A stretch of DNA of 64,000 nucleotides from Gudongella sp034006985 (GCA_034006985.1 JAVERT010000005.1:52585-116584), one strand, 5' to 3'. Counted from the stretch's first letter, positions 34,136 through 43,277 are shown. Made by a program: numbers and translations. The notes: generated by a model from the letters alone, not told the origin.

Positions 34136-36658
34136 TTATAAATTCATCATTTGGATATATCTGTATAGGACTACTGCTACTTCTGCTCTGGTCATTAATT
34201 GTTCACCTCTAAAAGTGTTGTCATCATAGCCTTTTATTAGTCCTCTTTCTACTGAAAATGCCACAGCATTTCTAGCCCATTCTGGAATATTCATTCCGTC
34301 TGTAAAGCTTATTGCTCCATTGTTTGGTAATACACTATTTTGCATTCTGTGTAGTATTAGTGCTACTTCATTTCTTGTTATACTTTCCATTGGTCTAAAT
34401 TTACCATTGTTTCCCTCTATTAAGCCCTTTGTAAATGCTTTTCCTACATAGTCTGCATACCACTTAGTAGAGTCTATATCTGAAAACATTGCGGTTCCTT
34501 GACTTAGGGATTTATCTCCTAATGTTTCAATTACTAGTTTTGCAAATTCTGCTCTATTTATTAATCTATTTGGTTCAAAAGCTCCTGTTTCTGTTCCGGA
34601 TATTATTCCTCTACCTGCTAACAATTCTATAGCATCTTTAGCCCAAAGGATATTTGCTCCTACATCGCTAAATGTTCTTCTTGGAGGAATTACATAAACT
34701 GGATTGTCTTCCTCATCTTCTTCATCTTCATCCTCTTCTAGATCTTCTTCATCTGGAAAATCTGGTACTTTTGATGAAGCTGAATTTGAATAGTACCATA
34801 GTATTTCGTCTCCATCATCTATGGTTGTATCAATCGCTGGATCCCCTGGTGCTTTTCCATTAACTGCAAACATCCATCCACTTAAGCCTTTATTTTTGAT
34901 TCCCTCAATCTCTGTAACAAAACTATTATTTGATTCAACCTCATAATCTAAGCCTGTTTCCTCAAGTGCACCTAATGCAGTTAATTCAAATTTATCATCA
35001 CTATATAATCTAACTGATTTTGGTCCATATATTACTTCACCATCATCATCTATTACTGCAACATCTACTTTTATTTTTTCGGTTGTTGGTGTTACATATT
35101 TTTGTATTGTTATTGTTTTTGGCAGTGTTCGAATTAATCCATTATCTGGATTATCTTCAGGAAACTCAGTTGCTTTTTTATGAGCTGCTATATAGTATGT
35201 TCCTTCTGTATCTATAGATACATTTACTTTGCCTTGCACATTAGTTAGTGTTTCTATAGCTGTCGGTGAGGTCATTTTGTTTTCTGCGTAATATATTACT
35301 GTAGCTCCTTCAACTGGAGTTCCATTTTTATATTTTACCGTAGCGGTAAATATATCTTTTGGTTCAGCTTTAGTTTTTGAAAGAGTTACTTCTCCAAGAT
35401 TAGTTGATCCTGCACCGTATAATACAAAGGAATCTGTTTCTCCATAAGTAGCTTGATATGGTGTTACCATCCAATAACCACCTTTAGTAATTCCATTTAT
35501 ACTATCCACAAAGCCATAACTATTTACTTGTACAGTATAGTCAAACTTTTCTGCATTCTCTAATAGTATATCAGGATAACTCTTCTGACCTTCTATTTCT
35601 ACACTAGTCTCAGGTAGAATCGTATAATCAGGCCCTTCGATTCTTATTTTAACTTTTCCCTCTAGATTTTCACCAATGAGAATAGGATTTCTATCTGGGT
35701 CAGCATCATAAAGCATAAAAGCCTTAAGCGCCCAGGCATTAGCCGTTATATTAGCACTGCTAAATTTCGCTGTTTCAGACAAATAATCAATTGCAGTTCT
35801 TGAAGAATCCGCATGATTCCAATATGTTGAATTTTCTTCACCTAACTTAAACATTGTAAATACAACTTCCGCAGAGTTAACTATTGGATCATTATACTGA
35901 CCACTTCCAAAACTGCCATCAGCTTGTTGCTGCTCTTTCAGCCATATTTTCGCTTTATTTATTGCAACTGCTATCGCATCATCTTGAGTAGATAAATCTT
36001 TTAAATCAATTAATACTCTTGTTGCTTGGGCAGTACTTTGAAAATCACCAAAACTATTATCCTCTAGCTGAAGACCTAGTATATAATCCACTGCTGCTTC
36101 TATTTCTACAAGTTCACCTAATTTACCTTTTATGCTCAATATATTAAATGCTGGTAGATTAGACCATTGATGCCATTCTTTCACAACAAAAGCTCCATTT
36201 GTTGCGTTTTTTTGTCTTTCAATTAAATAATCAAGTAGTATTGCCGAATCAGTTGTTTTACCTAGTGTTTCTGCTCCTATATAAAGATTTGCTAAATGTT
36301 TAGGATCAAGAGGTTCCTCTGTTGTTTCTAATATTTTAGCATCAGCAATTAAGCTTTCAAAGCTATTTAAAACAATCTGATCTTCAAAATTCCAGCTTTC
36401 CACATCTACCATTGTATCCTTTAGAATAGAAATATGAAATCCATCCATATCACTTTGTCCGCTATTTACTACTAGACCTTCACTCTCAATAAAATCAGTA
36501 AAAATATAGTTAATATTACTTGTAGCTTTTTCACTATATAATGGGTCAACATACTTTTGTGCGCTCGCTGGTACTGCTGGCAATATAACCATAGCAATCA
36601 TAACAATTGCCATAAGTAGCGTGGTGAATCTCAAAACTTCTTTGTTGTTTCTAAACAT
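34136..36658 (-). CDS. SLH-anchored toroid/DUF4430 protein, transcobalamin-like corrinoid-binding candidate
   Basis: An 840-residue exported protein. The parts in order are: signal peptide 1-33 (cleavage after ASA); an alpha/alpha-toroid of the prenyltransferase/squalene-cyclase type, about 45-330, with LQLEDNSFGDF and QQADGSFGSG repeat turns; a DUF4430-like beta domain, 337-420; an Ig-like domain, 421-520; a second DUF4430, 528-626, with the family hallmark GWMFAVNGKAP..DDGDEILWYY; an acidic linker, 636-653; and three SLH domains, 661-840, for cell-wall attachment. Toroid plus DUF4430-type beta domain is the layout of animal intrinsic factor and transcobalamin. It is the last gene of a cobalamin-riboswitch operon with an ECF transporter, so surface capture of corrinoids is the likely role. 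Confidence 0.8.
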   Translation of the reverse strand: MFRNNKEVLRFTTLLMAIVMIAMVILPAVPASAQKYVDPLYSEKATSNINYIFTDFIESEGLVVNSGQSDMDGFHISILKDTMVDVESWNFEDQIVLNSFESLIADAKILETTEEPLDPKHLANLYIGAETLGKTTDSAILLDYLIERQKNATNGAFVVKEWHQWSNLPAFNILSIKGKLGELVEIEAAVDYILGLQLEDNSFGDFQSTAQATRVLIDLKDLSTQDDAIAVAINKAKIWLKEQQQADGSFGSGQYNDPIVNSAEVVFTMFKLGEENSTYWNHADSSRTAIDYLSETAKFSSANITANAWALKAFMLYDADPDRNPILIGENLEGKVKIRIEGPDYTILPETSVEIEGQKSYPDILLENAEKFDYTVQVNSYGFVDSINGITKGGYWMVTPYQATYGETDSFVLYGAGSTNLGEVTLSKTKAEPKDIFTATVKYKNGTPVEGATVIYYAENKMTSPTAIETLTNVQGKVNVSIDTEGTYYIAAHKKATEFPEDNPDNGLIRTLPKTITIQKYVTPTTEKIKVDVAVIDDDGEVIYGPKSVRLYSDDKFELTALGALEETGLDYEVESNNSFVTEIEGIKNKGLSGWMFAVNGKAPGDPAIDTTIDDGDEILWYYSNSASSKVPDFPDEEDLEEDEDEEDEEDNPVYVIPPRRTFSDVGANILWAKDAIELLAGRGIISGTETGAFEPNRLINRAEFAKLVIETLGDKSLSQGTAMFSDIDSTKWYADYVGKAFTKGLIEGNNGKFRPMESITRNEVALILHRMQNSVLPNNGAISFTDGMNIPEWARNAVAFSVERGLIKGYDDNTFRGEQLMTRAEVAVVLYRYIQMMNL

Positions 36659-36677
36659 TTTACCCTCTCCCTTTATC

Positions 36678-37424
36678 TTATCTTAGCATTCCATATTTTA
36701 TTCTTACTCTGTCCAACTTTTCTATCATAGGTTTTGATAAAAAATATATAAAAAATACTGTACTTATAGCGTGAACTAAGTCATATGGTATTCCGGTGAT
36801 ATATGATGCTAAAAACATCTGTATATTTGCTCGGTCTGTATACATTAAAACCGAAGCCATATTCATTATTCCACCATATACTAAAAACGTTGTTAAAAAT
36901 CCATATATTGATAGACTTAATCGTGTTTTCTTTAGAATTCCTTTTTTTATTAAGATTCCTGCTAAAAATCCTGTTAATCCTAATGCAAACATCTGCCATG
37001 GAGTCCATGGTCCTTGTCCAAAAAAGAAGTTTGATACAAATGCACTCATTGCACCTACTAAAAATCCTGCTTCTGGACCAAATGCTATGCCTGAGATTAT
37101 TACTATTGCCATCATTGGCTTAAATGCTGGTAACATAAAAAATATTGTCCTTCCCATTACTGCCAAGGCTGCAAGCACTGATATTACTATTAATTCTCTT
37201 GCTTGTGGGTCTCTGTTTTCAAATACCATAAAGAATGGCACCATTGTGTATATTATTAAGAACATGCTTACAAAATAATACTTTCTGTCATTTAAAAACT
37301 CCATTCCAAACCATATGGTTAGTGGAACTAGGACTAGTATAATAAATACAGAAACTAGAGATCTTTTTCTAATCCCTGGATGCTCTATATATTTATTGTT
37401 TTCTATAATCCATTCATTTTGCAT
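36678..37424 (-). CDS. ECF transporter substrate-binding (S) component, probably corrinoid
   Basis: A 248-residue membrane protein with about six to seven segments. ALAVMGRTIFFMLPAFKPMM and GIAFGPEAGFLVGAMSAFVS fit the S-component fold with the AxxxA face that docks onto EcfT. FGQGPWTPWQMFALGLTGFL is typical of the CbrT-like and related S components. Its start overlaps the ATPase gene by 22 bases. The cobalamin riboswitch upstream of the operon sets the predicted substrate as a corrinoid. Confidence 0.8.
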   Translation of the reverse strand: MQNEWIIENNKYIEHPGIRKRSLVSVFIILVLVPLTIWFGMEFLNDRKYYFVSMFLIIYTMVPFFMVFENRDPQARELIVISVLAALAVMGRTIFFMLPAFKPMMAIVIISGIAFGPEAGFLVGAMSAFVSNFFFGQGPWTPWQMFALGLTGFLAGILIKKGILKKTRLSLSIYGFLTTFLVYGGIMNMASVLMYTDRANIQMFLASYITGIPYDLVHAISTVFFIYFLSKPMIEKLDRVRIKYGMLR

Positions 37425-39049
37425 AAAGCGATCACATCCTCTGTGGTTACAGCATTTTCGAATACATGCCTTGACATCCTATTTGCTCCTGTTGTATAGA
37501 AACTGTTGCCCGAGAAGAATTCTCTGGGGCTTTGTGTCGCTATTATTGAACCATTAAATATTAATGAAACACGATCTGAGTATTCTGCGCAAAACTCTAT
37601 ATCATGTGATACCATAACAATTGTGGTTCCTTTTTTCACTAAATCTTTTAGTATCTTCCCTAACTTTATTTTAAAGTGGCTATCTAGTGCTTTCGTAGGT
37701 TCGTCTAGAAGTAATATTTTAGGTTCTAAAAGTAAGACTTTTGCCATTGCAACCTTTTGCTGTTCTCCACCACTTAAATCATATGGGTGTCTTTTTAATA
37801 TTTCTTCTAAATAAAACATTTCTATTACTTTTTTTGCTTTTTCTTCGCTTTTTTGCTCGTCTTTTTCAATCGATTTTAGCATTTCATATATATCTCTTTC
37901 AACGCTCATCTCAACAAAGAGAGCTTGAGGGTTTTGGGGTAAGAATGCAATATGTGAATCGAGCTTCATTTTACCTCTATATGGTTTATTAAGTCCTCCA
38001 AGTAAGGATAGCATTGTTGTTTTTCCTGTACCATTGCCTCCAACTATTGAGTGGAATTCTCCTTTTTTTATCTGGATTGATAGGTCTTTTATTACATCCT
38101 TTTCATTTCGGTCATATTTAAACCAGATATCAGTTAATTCCATTGCAATTTCTGTTTCTTTTGCTGGTTGTTCTTTTGAGATGATTCTTGGATATTCTAC
38201 AAGTTTATTTCCCATTTTTTCACTTAGCCATTCTCTGCTACTTTTTATAGATAATGGGTAACTTTTTGTTTTGGCTGATTCTCCTTCTACCGCTGCAAAT
38301 ATATTCATATATGATGGCAGTGCTTTCGCCATTATATGCCCTGATTCTAGAATTATTCTACTCGCTTCTTTTGGTGGCCCATCTATTATTACTTCTCCAC
38401 CATCCATTACTAGAATTCTATCGCTCATTGGGAATAGTTCTCCTAGTCTATGCTCTGAAATAACTATTGTAGTCCCAATATCCAGATTAATTTTTTTAAT
38501 AGTATCTAAAAATTCTGTAGCTGCTAATGGGTCCAGTTGAGCAGTTGGTTCATCCAATACCAATACATCTGGCTGCATTGCCATAATGGAAGCTAGATTT
38601 AGGAGTTGTTTTTGTCCACCTGATAGTTCTGTCACTTTTTTCATAAACCAGTCGCTTATTCCAAAGAATGTTGCCATTTCTGCTACTCTAAGGCGTATTG
38701 TGTTGTTGTCATAGCCTAAACTTTCCAATCCAAATGCTAGTTCATGATAAACTCTATCTGTAACTATCCCATTTTCAGGGTTTTGGAGTATATATCCTAT
38801 CTTTGAAGTTTGTGTTCTTAGGTCTATTTCTTCAATGGGCTGCCCACGAAATAGAATTTCTCCTTTTTTTATGCCGTATGGAGTTAATGCTGGTTTTAAA
38901 TGTCTTAACAATGTACTTTTACCACTGCTACTTTCTCCACATATTGTTATAAATTCACCTTGTTTTATAGATAAATTAATATTTTTTAGTTGTCTTGTTG
39001 TTTCCTCTGGATATGAGAAACTTAAACCGTTAATTTTAAATGTTTCCAT
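37403..39049 (-). CDS. ECF transporter double ATPase (CbiO-CbiO fusion)
   Basis: A 548-residue protein with two ABC domains. Domain one has Walker A GESSSGKST, signature LSGGQKQ and Walker B VLVLDEPTAQLD. Domain two (from about 285) has GGNGTGKTT, LSGGEQQK and ILLLDEPTKALD. Both sites look intact. Such a fusion replaces the separate EcfA and EcfA' subunits. GGAGGA precedes the ATG, which lies 28 bases inside the end of ecfT. Confidence 0.9.
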   Translation of the reverse strand: METFKINGLSFSYPEETTRQLKNINLSIKQGEFITICGESSSGKSTLLRHLKPALTPYGIKKGEILFRGQPIEEIDLRTQTSKIGYILQNPENGIVTDRVYHELAFGLESLGYDNNTIRLRVAEMATFFGISDWFMKKVTELSGGQKQLLNLASIMAMQPDVLVLDEPTAQLDPLAATEFLDTIKKINLDIGTTIVISEHRLGELFPMSDRILVMDGGEVIIDGPPKEASRIILESGHIMAKALPSYMNIFAAVEGESAKTKSYPLSIKSSREWLSEKMGNKLVEYPRIISKEQPAKETEIAMELTDIWFKYDRNEKDVIKDLSIQIKKGEFHSIVGGNGTGKTTMLSLLGGLNKPYRGKMKLDSHIAFLPQNPQALFVEMSVERDIYEMLKSIEKDEQKSEEKAKKVIEMFYLEEILKRHPYDLSGGEQQKVAMAKVLLLEPKILLLDEPTKALDSHFKIKLGKILKDLVKKGTTIVMVSHDIEFCAEYSDRVSLIFNGSIIATQSPREFFSGNSFYTTGANRMSRHVFENAVTTEDVIALCKMNGL

Positions 39050-39915
39050 TTTAAGTCCTCCATTATCCCTATAATTATTGGTAAAAAGAAAATAATTGCA
39101 ATGCTTAGATAAAATGGGATGCTATATATTGTAAATCCTGCCCATTTTACTGTAGGGTATATTCTAAAGTAAAATCTGCCTATACCTAATCCATATATAA
39201 ATACAGCTATTAATACCACTAAACTGCTTGCAAGAACTCGATCTCTGCTGTCAAATCTAAATATTGAAAAGCTTGTTCGTCCTTTTAGTCCATATCCTCT
39301 TGCTTTCATGCTGTCGGATGTTTCTACGCCGTTTTCAAGCGCCCAGGTTAACATTATGGAAAGTATTTTTAGTCCGTTCCTTGCTCTCTCAAATATATTG
39401 CCTGTTCGAAAATCTCTACCTATTCCCCTTTGAGCATTTGAGATAATTTTTATTTGGGCTTTGTACATTGGTACCAATCTTAATATCATTGAAAATATTA
39501 GCGATGTTTTGGGTAGAATTCGTCCAAATAGATATATCACTTTATCTGATGATATTACTTCGTTATAGCATGAAAACCAAATTATAACAGAACCTATCAT
39601 TAATGCTGAAAATATGCCGTATACCAATGATTCTAATGTTATTGGATTGCCATTACTAAAATAACCTAGTATTGTTGCGCCTTCATGTACAAATAATACG
39701 TTTATTGCGGCTGCAAATAACATCAAGGGTATCATATATACTAGGTTAAATTTCAATGCTTTTCTGCCTTTCAATCTGACCGAATATACAAATGCTGCTG
39801 CATATGAAAGTACTAGGATAAATGGATTTAGTAAGAATACTGTTGTAGTTATTACTACTATAAAAAATACTATATTTAAGATTGGATGATAAGTATAAAA
39901 AGGATCTCTATTCAT
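39022..39915 (-). CDS. ECF transporter transmembrane (T) component, CbiQ-like
   Basis: About 297 residues. ATG at 39915 overlaps the end of the DUF4430 gene by eight bases; a TTG nine bases earlier is possible. Five to six membrane segments. The two coupling motifs of EcfT are seen as ISNAQRGIG and SDSMKARGYG, each with the Ala-Arg-Gly type triplet that contacts the ATPases. It joins the double ATPase and the S component encoded downstream. Confidence 0.88.
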   Translation of the reverse strand: MNRDPFYTYHPILNIVFFIVVITTTVFLLNPFILVLSYAAAFVYSVRLKGRKALKFNLVYMIPLMLFAAAINVLFVHEGATILGYFSNGNPITLESLVYGIFSALMIGSVIIWFSCYNEVISSDKVIYLFGRILPKTSLIFSMILRLVPMYKAQIKIISNAQRGIGRDFRTGNIFERARNGLKILSIMLTWALENGVETSDSMKARGYGLKGRTSFSIFRFDSRDRVLASSLVVLIAVFIYGLGIGRFYFRIYPTVKWAGFTIYSIPFYLSIAIIFFLPIIIGIMEDLKWKHLKLTV

Positions 39916-40684
39916 CGAAATCAAACCCTAAATCCCTTCCTAAATCGCATGTATATAGCAACCTAACGGTATCCCCATCTTCTAATACATAGGTACTTGT
40001 CCCCAAACTTGGAGCTAGGTCGTTAACTGCATACATCCAACCACTTAATTCACCACAGTCAAATTCATATAGGTTTCCTATGCCTTCGATATAGTTTGAA
40101 TTATAGATAGGGGTCATCACATATTCCATATGGATTTTGTTCTTTTTCATCTCTCGAAGTAATACATTGAAAACTGATTCTCCTTCATAAAATTCCACTT
40201 TTTGAGCAGGGAATATCCAGCCATCTTTTGGTACTAGCTCCCATTTTTCAGGATTCATTACATCCTTTTTATCAAGGAGTGTTTTAACAGAAACCGAAAG
40301 CGTTACAAACAAAGGGGACGGTTCTTTTTGTCCCGATGTTGCTGGGGTTTCGGTTGTAGTAGGTTCTGGCTGTGTTTCAGTTGTCTCAACAGGAGCTTCT
40401 ACAGGAGCTTCTGCTTCCATGGATGTCTCATCAGGTTCTATTGGCCTTTCAGCTGGATCTGCAGGTTCTACTGGTGACTCCGCTTCTATTTCTAGAGTCT
40501 CTAAATTAGGCTGATTTTCCTCAGTCACATTTACTTTGGGAGTTTCTTCTACCGCTGAGCTAGTTTGGTTAACCTGCTCTTGATCAGGTTCAGTTGTTGG
40601 TCCTGAGTTTAACATTTGAATCCCAAGCACTAAAATAAGTACTAGAAAAACACTAGCAAGTAGAATCCATATTTTTTTATTCAT
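39908..40684 (-). CDS. Membrane-anchored DUF4430 protein (corrinoid-binding candidate)
   Basis: A 258-residue protein. Residues 5-23 are one hydrophobic segment without a lipobox cysteine, so a membrane anchor or signal peptide. A low-complexity Pro/Glu/Thr linker runs to about residue 122. The DUF4430 domain (about 135-258) ends with the hallmark LSGWMYAVNDLAPSLG..LEDGDTVRLLY. Residues GQKEPSPLFV between linker and domain are encoded by a copy of the dispersed GGGACGGTTCTTTTTGTCC element (40314-40334), in frame. It could pass a corrinoid from the SLH proteins to the ECF transporter. Confidence 0.75.
   Translation of the reverse strand: MNKKIWILLASVFLVLILVLGIQMLNSGPTTEPDQEQVNQTSSAVEETPKVNVTEENQPNLETLEIEAESPVEPADPAERPIEPDETSMEAEAPVEAPVETTETQPEPTTTETPATSGQKEPSPLFVTLSVSVKTLLDKKDVMNPEKWELVPKDGWIFPAQKVEFYEGESVFNVLLREMKKNKIHMEYVMTPIYNSNYIEGIGNLYEFDCGELSGWMYAVNDLAPSLGTSTYVLEDGDTVRLLYTCDLGRDLGFDFDE
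40314..40334. repeat. Dispersed element inside the DUF4430 gene
   Basis: A complete copy (GGGGACGGTTCTTTTTGTCC plus C) of the intergenic repeat family, lying within a coding sequence. It is read without frame disruption, on the minus strand as GQKEPSP. Confidence 0.85.
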
Positions 40685-40726
40685 AATAATCGATTCCTTT
40701 CATATTGGATATCTAAAGGTCTACCC

Positions 40727-42286
40727 CTATATATCCTCTAACAGTCTATATAACATTCCTGCTACTTCACTTCTTGTAGCTGGTCTGGTGGGTTCTATAT
40801 TTATAATGCTATTTGGAATATATGCTTTTTTTACGGAAAATGCCATTTCTTCTTTACTCCAAACTGCTATCTTTAAATAATCTGGGAATTGGCTTAAGTA
40901 ATTTCTTATTTCAGCCTCCCCCATTGTCACATCTATTCCCTCTGATTTTGCTATATTATACATAATTATCGCTGCTTCTTGTCTTGTAATATTATTTTGA
41001 GGCTTAAATGTATTGTCTGTGTAACCATTTATAAAACCTGATGATTTGGCTGCTCCTATATATCCTGAAAACCAATCAGATTGTTTTACATCTAAAAAAC
41101 CATGATTATGTGATTCTTCCATATCAAAGGCTCTGCTTACTAGAGTGGCAAATTCTGCTCTGGTAATACTTTTACTTGGTTGGAATTCTGTTTGTGTAAC
41201 TCCATTTATTACTCCCTCTTTATTAAGTTCTAAAATTGCTAGTTTTTCAGAGTCATTTTCTATATCGTTAAATGGATTTTTTATAGTTTCATTGCTTGTT
41301 TCATTGTTGTTATCAATGCTTATATTAATATCTGTCATATCAAATAGTGATGTCCTACCTTCTTTAAATCTTTGATATGAAACCAATGCATAAAAGGATT
41401 GTTCCGTTGCTATCTTATTTTCTTTTCCATCTTTAAGATGTGAAAAGCCTCCTAAACTAGTGTAGAAATTATCGATTAAATTATCTATTACATTTTTATC
41501 ATTTTTAATAAATCTAGCATCGCTTAATGGATCAATTCCTAGTGATGTAAGTGCAACTATTACTTGTGCACTACTTTCAGCGTTTTCAACTGACATTGTT
41601 TCAAATCCAGCATTTGTACTTTGAGTATTTGATAGAAAATCTAGTCCTCTTTCTATATAGGGTTTAATATCTGCTCTATCTTTATATTTTGAAAGACTTG
41701 TTAAAACCATTGCTGTAATATCAGAATCTGGGTTTTCTGAGCTTAAGGACCAACCTCCACCCTGTATTTCATGTTCTAGAATATAATCTATAAGGGTATT
41801 TCTTGCAATTGGACTTGTATAGTCGTTAGAATCAATAGCAATCAATGCCCATATTGGTCCGTTTATGCCTTGGATTATCAAATTATCCATATCTGAAAGA
41901 TTTTCTATTAAATTGTAGCCTGCTATATCTTTTGGATTTATCCCGAAAGATGTTAATGCTAATATTGTCTTTGAGTAATCTGTATACTTATTTGTTGTTA
42001 ATATACCTTGTTTTTCATTGAGTTCTTCTTTTAAATCGTTTAAATACATTTCTGAAAGTTTATCTATATTTATGTTTTCATATCTAGCTAAACCTATAAT
42101 GGGCCAATCATCTGAAAATCCATCTCTATTTTTAAGCATATAGTCTGCTGTCTCTTGTATAACTTCATCTATATTAGATGACTCATTTTCTGCATAAGTT
42201 TCTATAGGAAAATATAAACCTATAGCTAGAGAAATTAGTATTGCTATTGATAATATTATAGATAATCTTTTATTATTATTTTTCAT
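40727..42286 (-). CDS. SLH-anchored toroid protein, first gene of the cobalamin-riboswitch operon
   Basis: About 519 residues. ATG at 42286 is chosen: AGGAGG lies seven bases before it and a signal peptide follows (cleavage after TYA, about residue 32). An upstream in-frame codon lies in the terminator region. Residues about 38-310 are an alpha/alpha-toroid of the prenyltransferase-like type (GPIWALIAIDSNDY, QGGGWSLSSENPDSDITAMV and SQSTNAGFE-like turns). Three SLH domains follow (about 335-519; ITRAEFATLVSRAF, ITRQEAAIIMYNIA, ATRSEVAGMLYRLL). No DUF4430 domain is present here; the next gene supplies one separately. Confidence 0.8.
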   Translation of the reverse strand: MKNNNKRLSIILSIAILISLAIGLYFPIETYAENESSNIDEVIQETADYMLKNRDGFSDDWPIIGLARYENINIDKLSEMYLNDLKEELNEKQGILTTNKYTDYSKTILALTSFGINPKDIAGYNLIENLSDMDNLIIQGINGPIWALIAIDSNDYTSPIARNTLIDYILEHEIQGGGWSLSSENPDSDITAMVLTSLSKYKDRADIKPYIERGLDFLSNTQSTNAGFETMSVENAESSAQVIVALTSLGIDPLSDARFIKNDKNVIDNLIDNFYTSLGGFSHLKDGKENKIATEQSFYALVSYQRFKEGRTSLFDMTDINISIDNNNETSNETIKNPFNDIENDSEKLAILELNKEGVINGVTQTEFQPSKSITRAEFATLVSRAFDMEESHNHGFLDVKQSDWFSGYIGAAKSSGFINGYTDNTFKPQNNITRQEAAIIMYNIAKSEGIDVTMGEAEIRNYLSQFPDYLKIAVWSKEEMAFSVKKAYIPNSIINIEPTRPATRSEVAGMLYRLLEDI

Positions 42287-42312
42287 TTTAATCCTCCTAA
42301 GATTCAAAAATA

Positions 42313-42350
42313 TTAAAAAAGCATTTGCCGATATTTCCCAGCAAATGCTC
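42313..42350 (-). terminator. Riboswitch-controlled intrinsic terminator
   Basis: GCATTTGC (42348-42341) pairs with GCAAATGC (42328-42321) and is followed by TTTTTTAATATTTTT. Its 5' arm GAGCATT can instead pair with AATGCTC at the 3' end of the riboswitch, the arrangement of an antiterminator switch. Confidence 0.8.
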
Positions 42351-42423
42351 AAACTTACATGTTTTGAATCATGTTAGATATTGTCATCTGTTTTAAGCAA
42401 AGAAAACAAAATGAGAGCATTGT

Positions 42424-42566
42424 CGGCAAATATCCTGACTTAGCTTCATCGCTCCCCCCGCCTTCCCATAATGTATAGTGGCTGATCTTTAAGATTCGTG
42501 GAGTTTGCTCTGCATTCACAGTGACTTGTTCGTGTGGGAATCGCACCCAACTTCCTTGCATGTAAC
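42424..42566 (-). ncRNA. Cobalamin riboswitch (B12 element)
   Basis: On the minus strand the conserved blocks appear in order: GGAAGTTGGGTGCGATTCCC, AAGTCACTGTGA, AGCCACTA, GGGAAGGCGGGGGGAGCGAT GAAGC, and the B12 box AAGTCAGGATATTTGCC. Spacing matches the cobalamin riboswitch family. It stands between a sigma-A promoter and a terminator, upstream of the SLH/DUF4430/ECF operon, and should shut the operon down when cobalamin is plentiful. Confidence 0.93.
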
Positions 42567-42582
42567 AATTGTAATTACTTAA

Positions 42583-42611
42583 ATTATACCTTAACTCTTT
42601 GATTGAATCAA
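42583..42611 (-). promoter_or_regulatory. Sigma-A promoter of the cobalamin operon
   Basis: TTGATT (42606-42611) and a perfect TATAAT (42583-42588), 17 bases apart. Transcription would begin about ten bases before the riboswitch. Confidence 0.8.
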
Positions 42612-42628
42612 TGTTTATTTAATGGTTA

Positions 42629-43180
42629 TTATTCTCTAGAATTCAATAAATTAAACCACCTAACAAATTTATCCATAATTTTATCTATATATTCTAAACT
42701 ACTAGTATCTATAAAGTTATTGCCTTTATCAAATAAATCCTGCACATTTGGAATAAGAATATAATTCCCTGGAAGAACCATCGCTGCTATTCCTGGAGCA
42801 TTTAAAACTTGTCTAATCTGGGTTTGGCACCTTGCTGTACCAACATTACCAGTCGACGCTCCAAGAATCATAACCGGTTTATCAGCTAATACTCGATCTA
42901 CTCTTGAGCACCAATCAAGTGCGTTTTTTAATCCCCCAGGAATTGAGTGGTTATACTCTGGAGTTACTATTATTACTCCTTCTGCTTCTTTTATTTTATC
43001 TTTAAAGCTGGATACCTCAACTGGTGGATTCTTCTCGATGTCCTCGTTAAATAAAGGCAAATCATTTAATCTTATTATCTCTATATCATGATCTGTATTA
43101 TTTCGTTTCTTTATTTCCTGTGCAACTTTCAAATTATAAGAATCTTTTCTAAGACTTCCTACTATTATCACTAACTTCAT
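42629..43180 (-). CDS. NADPH-dependent FMN reductase family protein
   Basis: A 183-residue flavodoxin-like reductase. IIVGSLRKDSYNLKVAQEI is the FMN-phosphate loop with the GSxRxxSxN pattern. TPEYNHSIPGGLKNALDWCS is the second FMN-binding block. Such proteins reduce flavins, quinones or azo compounds with NADPH; the substrate cannot be told. Single gene, read away from the cobalamin operon promoter. Confidence 0.88.
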   Translation of the reverse strand: MKLVIIVGSLRKDSYNLKVAQEIKKRNNTDHDIEIIRLNDLPLFNEDIEKNPPVEVSSFKDKIKEAEGVIIVTPEYNHSIPGGLKNALDWCSRVDRVLADKPVMILGASTGNVGTARCQTQIRQVLNAPGIAAMVLPGNYILIPNVQDLFDKGNNFIDTSSLEYIDKIMDKFVRWFNLLNSRE

Positions 43181-43277
43181 TGTATCAACTCCTTTAATTC
43201 TTTATACCCTCCTATTAAATATATTAACTAATGTATTAGTATAACTAATAATTTAAGGAATTTAGAATATAGTAATT

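Noticed and set aside
36796..37278. A 160-codon open frame opposite the ECF S component
   Set aside because: Shadow of a hydrophobic membrane protein gene; no start signal.
42355..42561. A 68-codon open frame on the minus strand
   Set aside because: It lies entirely within the cobalamin riboswitch and has no ribosome site.
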